Source: Clostridiales bacterium (GTDB taxonomy: Bacteria; Bacillota; Clostridia; Tissierellales; Sedimentibacteraceae). Taken from it: a stretch of 13,213 bases of DNA. The notes under the pieces were generated by a model. That model ran no database searches. It was not told where the DNA came from and saw nothing but the letters and a program-made list of their open reading frames with translations. Below are positions 1 to 5,029 of the stretch, in pieces; positions within the stretch are counted from its first letter, which is position 1, and every line of letters begins with the position of its first letter. The stretch lies in the NCBI GenBank assembly GCA_003487955.1, contig DNNJ01000043.1, forward strand, positions 2,889-16,101, read 5' to 3'. The position numbers and the translations under genes were made by a program.

Positions 1-1266
1 GCATTAAAAGGATTGGGCTCAGATATGCTGATGAACACAGTTGTAGAATATTTACCGAACGCCTTGGATGCGAACTCACTAAAAGGAAGCCCGGCAGAAC
101 CATTATCCGCATTTGTATTCAAAACCATCGTTGACCCCTTTGTAGGTAAAATTTCATTATATAAAGTAATGTCAGGCAAAATGAAAAAAGACACAGATGT
201 TTACAATGCAGACAGTTCTGAGTCAGAAAGAATAGGCAGCGTTTTTTCCTTAAGAGGAAAAGAGCAAATAGAAGTTTCCGAAGTAGAAGCAGGCGATATA
301 GGAGCTACCTCTAAGCTGCAGCATTTTAAAACGGGTGATACTATTTCACTAAAATCGAATCCTGTAGTTTATGATAGAATTGATTTCCCGAAACCATGCT
401 ATTTTATGGCGATTACAGGAAAAACAAAAGACAGTGATGAAAAAATAGGCACAGGGTTGCAAAGACTTAACGAAGAAGATCCTACATTTTCAATAGAAAG
501 AAATATTGAAACAAAAGAGCTTGTTGTAGGCGGACAAGGAAATATTCAATTAGATGTTATTGCAAGCAAGCTTAAGAATAACTATAAGGTAGATGTTGAC
601 CTTAACGCTCCAAAGGTTGCCTACAGAGAAACAATTAAAGGCAGATCAGATGTTCAGGGGAAACATAAAAAACAATCAGGCGGCGCCGGCCAATATGGAG
701 ATGTTCATATAAGATTTGAACCATCACAGGAAGAATTTGAATTTACGGAAGAAATCTTCGGAGGCTCAGTACCGAGAAACTATATCCCTGCAGTAGAAAA
801 GGGACTTAGAGAATGTCTTGACAAGGGCGTATTAGCAGGATGTAAAGTTGTTAATATTAAAGCAACATTGTATGACGGCTCATACCATGATGTTGACTCA
901 AACGAAATGGCATTTAAAATTGCAGCATCATTAGCCTTCAAAAAAGGTATGATGGAAGCAAAACCAATTCTGCTTGAGCCCATTGCAAAGGTTGAAATCA
1001 ACATTCCCGATGAATACTTGGGAGATATAATGGGTGACATGAACAAGAGAAGAGGAAGAATCCTTGGTATGGAACAGCAATTGGACGGAAGTCAAATTGT
1101 AAAGGCAGAAGCCCCAATGGCTGAAATGTACACATATGCAATCGAGCTTAAGTCAATGACTCAAGCAAGAGGCACCTTCGAAGTTGAATTCTTAAGATAC
1201 GACGAAATGCCATCTAACTTAGCCGAAAAGGTAATTGCTGATTACAAGGCAGAGAATGAAAATTAA
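1..1266 (+). CDS. fusA: Elongation factor G-like translation GTPase, C-terminal part (5' end outside window)
   Basis: The reading frame is open from base 1, so the gene starts upstream and the TTG at 13 is internal. The 421 visible residues are about 60% of a usual 680-700 residue EF-G. They hold the end of the GTPase domain, domain II (FVFKTIVDPFVGKISLYKV), domain III (EEDPTFSIERN, GQGNIQLDV), domain IV (KVAYRETI, then QSGGAGQYGDV) and domain V (EPIAKVEINIPDEYLGDIMG, ending in RRGRILGME and MTQARGTFEVEF). EF-G moves tRNA and mRNA through the ribosome in the cytoplasm. The KHKKQSGG stretch in domain IV resembles the EF-G-like paralogue group more than canonical str-operon FusA, and no tuf gene follows. 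It may therefore be a second, specialised EF-G. A terminator follows directly, so it does not appear to be cotranscribed with the next gene. Family call is certain; paralogue assignment is inference. Confidence 0.95.
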   Translation, partial: ALKGLGSDMLMNTVVEYLPNALDANSLKGSPAEPLSAFVFKTIVDPFVGKISLYKVMSGKMKKDTDVYNADSSESERIGSVFSLRGKEQIEVSEVEAGDIGATSKLQHFKTGDTISLKSNPVVYDRIDFPKPCYFMAITGKTKDSDEKIGTGLQRLNEEDPTFSIERNIETKELVVGGQGNIQLDVIASKLKNNYKVDVDLNAPKVAYRETIKGRSDVQGKHKKQSGGAGQYGDVHIRFEPSQEEFEFTEEIFGGSVPRNYIPAVEKGLRECLDKGVLAGCKVVNIKATLYDGSYHDVDSNEMAFKIAASLAFKKGMMEAKPILLEPIAKVEINIPDEYLGDIMGDMNKRRGRILGMEQQLDGSQIVKAEAPMAEMYTYAIELKSMTQARGTFEVEFLRYDEMPSNLAEKVIADYKAENEN

Positions 1267-1306
1267 ACAACAAAGAATAGATTGAGGTTCTATTGAAATT
1301 ATGACA

Positions 1307-1350
1307 GGACGAATTTATTGCTTAACACAATAAATACGTCCTTATTTAAT
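1307..1350 (+). terminator. Intrinsic terminator after the EF-G-like gene
   Basis: The arms at 1307-1320 and 1328-1341 pair over 14 positions with one A-A mismatch and a 7-base loop. GGACG/CGTCC forms the base of the stem. The T-rich stretch TTATTTAATT follows at once. It lies about 40 bases after the stop codon. Confidence 0.75.
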
Positions 1351-1416
1351 TGAAAAAATAAAGCATTTTTATCAATTAAAACAAAAATTTAATAACTACC
1401 GATACATAATGTATGT

Positions 1417-1445
1417 TTGAAAAGTGATTTTTATGTCGATAAAAT
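1417..1445 (+). promoter_or_regulatory. Distal sigma-A-type promoter of the AlbA-like gene
   Basis: TTGAAA at 1417-1422 and TAAAAT at 1440-1445 are separated by exactly 17 bases. It lies 43 bases upstream of a second promoter with the same two hexamers. The short palindrome ATACAT-A-ATGTAT at 1402-1414 sits just upstream of the -35 box. Seen in sequence; activity is inferred. Confidence 0.5.
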
Positions 1446-1452
1446 CTCGATT

Positions 1453-1499
1453 ATCTATATTGAAATCTATATTAAATCGTGATAAAATTGAGATATAAT
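1453..1499 (+). promoter_or_regulatory. Proximal promoter with direct-repeat and inverted-repeat elements
   Basis: TTGAAA at 1460-1465 and TAAAAT at 1483-1488 have a 17-base spacer. Two tandem 12-base units beginning ATCTATATT (1453-1464 and 1465-1476) cover the -35 box and the start of the spacer. The arms ATCTCGATT (from 1444) and AATTGAGAT (to 1495) form an imperfect inverted repeat around the promoter. These repeats are candidate operators, possibly for the DNA-binding protein encoded downstream. A ribosome site, GGGGTGAT, lies at 1506-1513. Confidence 0.6.
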
Positions 1500-1516
1500 T
1501 AATACGGGGTGATAAT

Positions 1517-2815
1517 ATGGACTATAGGGAGAGTTATACAACTGAACTAAAGGAAGTAATAAATACTGATTTAAAAAAAGAAGTTATAGCATTTGCAAAT
1601 GCGGATGGCGGAGAAATTTATGTAGGTGTTACAAAGCATGGGAAAGTAATTGGTGTGGAAGATGTTGAGTTTGAAATGGAGCGTATAAGTAATATGATTC
1701 GTGATGGTATAAAGCCTGATTTAACTTCATTTACATCAATAAATGAAATTAAGCATGATGGTGTAACAATAATTAGAGTAACTGTTTATAGGGGCTCTAA
1801 AAGGCCATATCATCTTAGTGATAAAGGATTAAAACCAAGTGGAGTCTATGTTAGGCACGGCGTAACTTCTGTACCTGTCAGTGATGAAATGATTCGACAA
1901 ATGATTAAAGATAGCGATGGAACGTCATTTGATAAAGTGCGTTCAATAAATCAAGAGCTAACATTTAGTTATGCAGAAAAATATTTCAGGGATAGTAGCG
2001 TCTCTTTTGAAGAAAACAATAAAAGAACATTAATGCTTATTAATGATGATGGCTATTATACTAACGCAGCGCTATTACTTTCAGATCAATGTGAACATAC
2101 AATAAAGTGTGCTGTTTATAACGGTACCGGAAAAATTAACTTTCAGACAAGAAAGGAATTTGCCGGCTCCATACTTAGACAGGTAGATGAGGTTTATGAG
2201 TATATCAATCTTTTTAATAATAAAAATTCAACTATAGATAATTTAAAAAGAGTAGATCATCTTGACTATCCAGAGTATGCTATACGCGAAGCTCTACTTA
2301 ACACAATAGTTCATAGAGATTATGATTATTCAGGAAGTATATTAATTAATATATTTGATGATAGAATTGAATTTGTGTCAATTGGTGGTTTAGTAAAAGG
2401 ACTTACTCTTATTGATATAATGGGAGGAGTATCACAAACTAGAAATACGATAATTGCTAATATTTTTTATCGTTTAGAATTGATAGAAAGTTATGGGGCT
2501 GGAATACAGAGGATTATAGAAAGTTATCAAGGTAATAAAATACAACCGTTATTTTCTCCCGCACCGGCTTCTTTTTTAGTCGTATTACCAAACCAGAATT
2601 ATATTGTTGAGAACAAAAGGGAAGAAATTTTGAGTAATGAGGACAAAGTTATGAATCTTTTAAAAAGAAAAGATTATATAAATAGACGTGATGTAGAAGA
2701 AATTCTTGGGTGTTCTGCTTTCCCCGCAACAAAGGTCTTGAATACACTTATTAAGCAGGACAAAATTTTAAGAATAGGTTCTGCTAGAGCCACAAGATAC
2801 ATCTTAAAGAATTAG
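1517..2815 (+). CDS. AlbA_2/Schlafen-type DNA-binding protein with GHKL ATPase-like domain (COG2865 type)
   Basis: The 432-residue protein has three parts. Residues about 8-120 match the AlbA_2 (divergent AAA_4) putative DNA-binding domain, with TTELKE, the FANADGGEIYVGV strand and a later YVRHG. Residues about 255-340 match the HATPase_c_4 domain, with the N-box-like helix EALLNTIVHRDY, DDRIEFVSIGGL and ESYGAGIQRI. Residues about 375-432 look like a winged helix (RRDVEEILGC, KVLNTLIKQ). Proteins of this family are annotated as putative transcriptional regulators; few have a proven role. The start is fixed by the ribosome site at 1506-1513 and two upstream promoters. The stop overlaps the ribosome site of the next gene, so the two are coupled. 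Part of the winged-helix coding region is duplicated at 4142-4212. Family call is strong; the biological target is unknown. Confidence 0.88.
   Translation: MDYRESYTTELKEVINTDLKKEVIAFANADGGEIYVGVTKHGKVIGVEDVEFEMERISNMIRDGIKPDLTSFTSINEIKHDGVTIIRVTVYRGSKRPYHLSDKGLKPSGVYVRHGVTSVPVSDEMIRQMIKDSDGTSFDKVRSINQELTFSYAEKYFRDSSVSFEENNKRTLMLINDDGYYTNAALLLSDQCEHTIKCAVYNGTGKINFQTRKEFAGSILRQVDEVYEYINLFNNKNSTIDNLKRVDHLDYPEYAIREALLNTIVHRDYDYSGSILINIFDDRIEFVSIGGLVKGLTLIDIMGGVSQTRNTIIANIFYRLELIESYGAGIQRIIESYQGNKIQPLFSPAPASFLVVLPNQNYIVENKREEILSNEDKVMNLLKRKDYINRRDVEEILGCSAFPATKVLNTLIKQDKILRIGSARATRYILKN
2607..2677 (+). repeat. 71-bp direct repeat, copy A (inside the AlbA-like gene)
   Basis: It is identical to 4142-4212 except for one base (AAAAGGG here, AAAGGGG there). 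This copy encodes about 23 residues leading into the C-terminal winged helix, including REEILSNEDKVMNLLKRKDY. The spacing between copies is 1535 bases. Confidence 0.95.
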
Positions 2816-2825
2816 GAGGCTAACA

Positions 2826-3056
2826 ATGTCCATCGCGAAAAAAATAGAAGAATTATTAAAAGATGAGTTGGGACCTGAAAATATTAAAACAGTGATTGAC
2901 TTAACTGAGTATCTAAAGTTTAAAGAGGGACAAAGTATATGGTGCAAAATAAACGAATCAGAAAAAGAATATATTTCAGAAGATGAACGAAAACATCTTG
3001 ATGAGTTAAAATCAAGCAGCGAGTTTATTTTTAGACATAATCTACATTTTATTTAA
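2826..3056 (+). CDS. Truncated antitoxin-like protein
   Basis: The 76-residue ORF has an ideal AGGAGG at 2814-2819, which overlaps the stop of the AlbA-like gene, with 6 bases to the ATG. It resembles the small Clostridia antitoxins that sit before RelE-type toxins: a helical start (MSIAKKIEELLKDELG), a central TVIDLTEYLKFKEGQSIW, then an acidic helical stretch (YISEDERKHLDELK). Homology-like sequence stops after SSSEFI at about 3029. The last residues, FRHNLHFI, look like out-of-context read-through. The expected tail (SQEELLKELDIEDDEI) appears at 4216-4266 instead, directly before a RelE-like toxin start. I infer that this gene was split by an insertion or recombination of about 1.2 kb. The loss of the C-terminal part, normally the toxin-binding end, would probably inactivate it. 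The family assignment is from memory of sequence style and is uncertain. Confidence 0.6.
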   Translation: MSIAKKIEELLKDELGPENIKTVIDLTEYLKFKEGQSIWCKINESEKEYISEDERKHLDELKSSSEFIFRHNLHFI

Positions 3057-3354
3057 AAAGAATAAATGGGAATTGGCTAATCGATAATGTAAAAAATTAA
3101 TAAAATTATTTTTAAATGGACAATGATGCGAAGTAATATTTAAATATTCAGAAATAATAATAAATACTTATATCTAGCTAACTATTCGTATGACCTAATA
3201 TCAGCTCCAAATGTATATAAGATATCTTTATCCTTTATATATAACGTCGTATCAGTAGAGGATATGGGGGCAATATATGAAATTAAAAAAGGAAAATCGC
3301 ATAAATAATTCAGTCGTATTAGTATCTGTTATGAGGCTTACAATAAAATTTTTA
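3057..3354 (+). other. Gene-poor stretch with short open fragments
   Basis: No recognised gene is present. One frame is open from 3144 to the stop at 3306-3308 (about 54 codons, no early start codon; contains YSYDLISAPNVYKISLSFIY) and may be a gene remnant. A second frame has ATG at 3277, with GGGGG at 3266-3270 as a possible ribosome site, and runs 42 codons to 3405. It overlaps the promoter of the next operon, so it is doubtful. The composition is very AT-rich. Confidence 0.4.
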
Positions 3355-3383
3355 TTGAAAAGTAACGACAAAAGCGTTACAAT
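3355..3383 (+). promoter_or_regulatory. Promoter with palindromic operator for the RelB/RelE-type pair
   Basis: TTGAAA at 3355-3360 and TACAAT at 3378-3383 are 17 bases apart. The perfect inverted repeat GTAACG (3362-3367) and CGTTAC (3375-3380), with a 7-base centre, fills the spacer and overlaps the -10 box. Type II toxin-antitoxin operons are commonly repressed by their own antitoxin at such sites, so this is the probable autoregulatory operator. Confidence 0.65.
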
Positions 3384-3406
3384 GTTATTAAAAGGAGATG
3401 ATTAAC

Positions 3407-3712
3407 ATGGAAAAGACTACAACTTTAAATTTAAGAGTTAATCCTGATGTAAAAAGAAGAGCTGAGGAAGTCCTTTCACAGCTCGGCATACCTATGTCCA
3501 CAGCGATAGATATTTATCTGAAGCAAATTTCAATGACAGGTGGAATACCTTTTGATGTAACGCTGCCGAAGGTACCGGTTTCTGTAAATACCGATTTGAT
3601 GACAATAGACGAAATTCATGCGAAGTTAAAAGAAGGATACAACGATATCGAAAAAGGCAATGTACAGGATGTATCTGATGCCTTTCAGAGATTTAGGAAG
3701 ACACACGAATGA
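3407..3712 (+). CDS. RelB/DinJ family type II antitoxin
   Basis: The 101-residue protein begins with a ribbon-helix-helix pattern, TTTLNLRVNPDVKRRAEEVLSQ, followed by GIPMSTAIDIYLKQISMTGGIPF. This is the classic RelB/DinJ signature. The N-terminal part would bind DNA as a dimer and the C-terminal helix would wrap the toxin. I chose ATG 3407, which lies 9 bases after GGAG at 3394-3397. An in-frame ATG at 3398 is only one base from that site and is unlikely. The stop TGA (3710-3712) overlaps the toxin ATG at 3709 by four bases, giving tight translational coupling. A dyad within its promoter is the likely autoregulatory site. The gene looks intact. Confidence 0.92.
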   Translation: MEKTTTLNLRVNPDVKRRAEEVLSQLGIPMSTAIDIYLKQISMTGGIPFDVTLPKVPVSVNTDLMTIDEIHAKLKEGYNDIEKGNVQDVSDAFQRFRKTHE

Positions 3713-4026
3713 AGCGGTATAAGGTTCAGATAACTGACAGGGCACTTTCCGATATGGAAGAGATTTATAATTATATTGCAGAGCAACTACAAGTGCCAGA
3801 AACGGCCATGGAACAGTATAACAGAATAGCTGATGCAATCGAAACTCTTGATGCGTTTCCAGAACGCATCAAATTAATGGAGACTGAAGAAGGACGCGTG
3901 CTAGAGCTCAGGCAAATGCCTGTGGATAAATTTTCTGTATTCTTCCATGTCAGAGAAGGGCGGGTAATCATTACAAACGTTTTATTTAGTTCAAGCGATA
4001 TAGCCAAACGTTTACGTGATTCATAA
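3709..4026 (+). CDS. RelE/ParE family type II toxin
   Basis: The 105-residue protein starts KRYKVQITDRALSDMEEIYNYI, the usual first strand and long helix of the RelE/ParE fold. It continues with helix residues AMEQYNRIADAIETL, then LRQMPVDKFSVFFHV and GRVIITNVLFSSSDI, matching the beta-sheet core. RelE-type toxins cleave mRNA on the ribosome; ParE-type toxins inhibit gyrase. The sequence alone does not settle which applies. Its length is normal and no frameshift is visible. It overlaps the antitoxin by four bases and should be neutralised by it. Confidence 0.9.
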   Translation: MKRYKVQITDRALSDMEEIYNYIAEQLQVPETAMEQYNRIADAIETLDAFPERIKLMETEEGRVLELRQMPVDKFSVFFHVREGRVIITNVLFSSSDIAKRLRDS

Positions 4027-4027
4027 A

Positions 4028-4138
4028 ATCCATCTAGAGAAGAAAAAAATAGAGACAGCTAAAAACATGTTAAAAAATGGATTGGGCATAGAACTGATTA
4101 GAACGGTATCAATTACATCAGGTAACATACCCTTATAG
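4028..4138 (+). pseudogene. C-terminal remnant of an Rpn/PD-(D/E)XK nuclease family protein
   Basis: The frame reads EKKKIETAKNMLKNGLGIEL followed by IRTV and a short tail to the TAG at 4136-4138. A lysine/glutamate run followed by IETAKNMLK-x-GL-x-IELI is the typical end of Rpn-family (transposase-like PD-(D/E)XK nuclease) proteins. Those are usually about 250-350 residues, and no nuclease core is present upstream, where the frame runs into the toxin gene. The fragment is about 35 codons with no start signal. It marks an old insertion or deletion. Confidence 0.6.
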
Positions 4139-4140
4139 GG

Positions 4141-4266
4141 ATTGAGAACAAAGGGGAAGAAATTTTGAGTAATGAGGACAAAGTTATGAATCTTTTAAAA
4201 AGAAAAGATTATTATAGCCAAGAAGAGTTGTTGAAAGAGTTGGATATTGAAGATGATGAAATATAA
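4141..4266 (+). pseudogene. Chimeric fragment: AlbA-like gene piece fused to an antitoxin tail
   Basis: Bases 4142-4212 are the second copy of the 71-bp repeat and are read in the same frame as in the AlbA-like gene (GEEILSNEDKVMNLLKRKDY). The frame then continues without a break into YSQEELLKELDIEDDEI and TAA at 4264-4266. That acidic tail is typical of antitoxin C-termini, and its stop overlaps the start of a RelE-like toxin by 11 bases. It appears to be the missing end of the antitoxin that begins at 2826. There is no ribosome site or natural start. Confidence 0.6.
4142..4212 (+). repeat. 71-bp direct repeat, copy B
   Basis: It matches 2607-2677 with one substitution. It lies outside any intact gene, next to the antitoxin-tail fragment. 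The homology ends sharply at GATTAT in both copies. This is a recombination footprint that could also support deletion of the 1535 bases between the copies. Confidence 0.95.
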
Positions 4267-4471
4267 TATTTCATATGAAAAAAGATGCTTAAAGTATTTA
4301 AAACGGCTTGACAAAAACACTCAGTTAAGAATACTTAAAGCAATAAACAACTTACAAAAAATAATAACGTCTATTACTATTACACAATCTAAGTTGCAAA
4401 GCTCAAAAATATCGTCAGCAAAAATGTTGACGATATTTTTACACTTATGTGTAAGGTTATTTAGCAATTGA
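4256..4471 (+). pseudogene. Truncated RelE-like toxin
   Basis: From ATG 4256 (an ATG at 4253 is also in frame) the frame reads MKYNISYEKRCLKYLKRLDK, then NTQLRILKAINNL. This is the N-terminal strand and helix of the short RelE/mRNA-interferase family. After about 33 residues (base 4354) the family pattern ends. The rest is low-complexity sequence that runs through a hairpin to a stop at 4469-4471. The usual length is about 85-90 residues, and the basic, catalytic C-terminal strands (the YRLRVGDYRI-like part of this family) are absent. It is therefore probably inactive. It sits directly behind the antitoxin tail, as expected for the original pair. Confidence 0.65.
4405..4440 (+). terminator. 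Strong hairpin terminator, possibly bidirectional
   Basis: AAAAATATCGTCA (4405-4417) and its exact complement (4428-4440) form a 13-bp perfect stem. The stem extends by three more pairs, one of them G-T, to an AAAA loop. The T run on the right and the A run on the left would allow termination on either strand. It closes the toxin-antitoxin region before the next unit. Confidence 0.7.
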
Positions 4472-4500
4472 GTGTCTAATAAAGTAAAGGAGGATTATGA

Positions 4501-4596
4501 ATGGGCAGAAAAATGCTGACTGAAGAGCGCTTTAATAATTTAATTGATAGGTATGGTACTGAAATTCTTTTACATTTTTTAAAAGATAATCATTGA
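4501..4596 (+). CDS. Small ORF, 31 residues, unknown
   Basis: It has a near-perfect ribosome site AAAGGAGG at 4486-4493, with 7 bases to the ATG. An ATG at 4497 in another frame gives only seven codons. The product begins MGRKMLTEERFNNLIDRYGT and ends EILLHFLKDNH: one or two amphipathic helices, no signal peptide and no cysteines. I do not recognise it. It may be a genuine small protein or the preserved front of a longer gene whose rest was lost. Its stop codon lies inside the -35 box (TTGACA) of the next operon. Confidence 0.45.
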   Translation: MGRKMLTEERFNNLIDRYGTEILLHFLKDNH

Positions 4597-4627
4597 CAAT
4601 TTGGTTTATTGGGTATAGACTTATAAT
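4593..4627 (+). promoter_or_regulatory. Promoter of the blaI-like operon
   Basis: TTGACA at 4593-4598 is a consensus -35 box. At 17 bases it pairs with TAGACT (4616-4621), a fair -10. A perfect TATAAT lies at 4622-4627 but would need a 23-base spacer. The exact -10 is therefore uncertain. Both candidates lie within the dyad at 4601-4652. Confidence 0.6.
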
Positions 4628-4652
4628 GCAAGGTCTATTTTGAATAAACCAA
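4601..4652 (+). promoter_or_regulatory. 52-bp interrupted palindrome, probable repressor operator
   Basis: The outer arms TTGGTTTATT (4601-4610) and AATAAACCAA (4643-4652) are perfect complements. The inner arms ATAGACTT (4615-4622) and AGGTCTAT (4631-4638) pair with one G-T. All share the same centre at 4626.5. The element covers the -10 region and reaches the ribosome site AAGGAGGG (4651-4658). BlaI/MecI repressors bind dyads over their own promoters, so this is the likely autoregulatory site. As RNA it could also fold and hide the ribosome site. Confidence 0.7.
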
Positions 4653-4663
4653 GGAGGGTTATC

Positions 4664-5026
4664 ATGAAGTATTATAAACTTGCAGAAGCAGAAGAAAAAT
4701 TTGCAGAATTAATCTGGAATAACGAACCAATTGGTTCTGGTGCCCTTGTGAAATTAAGTGAAAAAGAAATGAATTGGAAAAAGTCTACAACATATACAGT
4801 GCTAAAAAAGTTATGTGAAAAAGGCATTTTTCAAAATGAAAATGCTGTGGTATCATCCGTAATCACAAAAGATGAATATTATGCCAATCAAAGTATACGT
4901 TTTGTTGAGGATACTTTTGGAGGATCATTGCCGAAATTTCTAACATCGTTTATCAGTGGGAAGAAATTAAGTAATCATCAAGCTGAAGAGTTGAAAAGAT
5001 TGATTGATGAACATAGGGAGGCGTAG
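4664..5026 (+). CDS. BlaI/MecI/CopY family transcriptional repressor
   Basis: The 120-residue protein matches the family in length and layout. Residues 1-70 form a winged helix (KLAEAEEKFAELIW, then WKKSTTYTVLKKLCEKG with the recognition helix). Residues about 75-120 form the dimerisation part, including FVEDTFGGSLPKFLTSFIS and LSNHQAEELKRLIDEH. In BlaI and MecI, cleavage in the dimer domain by the partner M56 protease relieves repression. I chose ATG 4664, 5 bases after AAGGAGGG; a TTG at 4640 lies inside the operator. The next gene starts 3 bases after the stop, and its ribosome site lies within this gene, so the pair is one operon. Controlled genes probably include the operon itself. Confidence 0.93.
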   Translation: MKYYKLAEAEEKFAELIWNNEPIGSGALVKLSEKEMNWKKSTTYTVLKKLCEKGIFQNENAVVSSVITKDEYYANQSIRFVEDTFGGSLPKFLTSFISGKKLSNHQAEELKRLIDEHREA

Positions 5027-5029
5027 CAA

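Noticed and set aside
780..1046. Minus-strand ORF of 88 codons
   Set aside because: It lies inside the well-conserved EF-G coding region; no ribosome site and no family resemblance.
1402..1414. ATACAT-A-ATGTAT as a BlaI-type operator for the AlbA-like gene
   Set aside because: The TACA and TGTA halves are separated by three bases instead of the usual two, and the BlaI-like gene is 3 kb away with its own different dyad.
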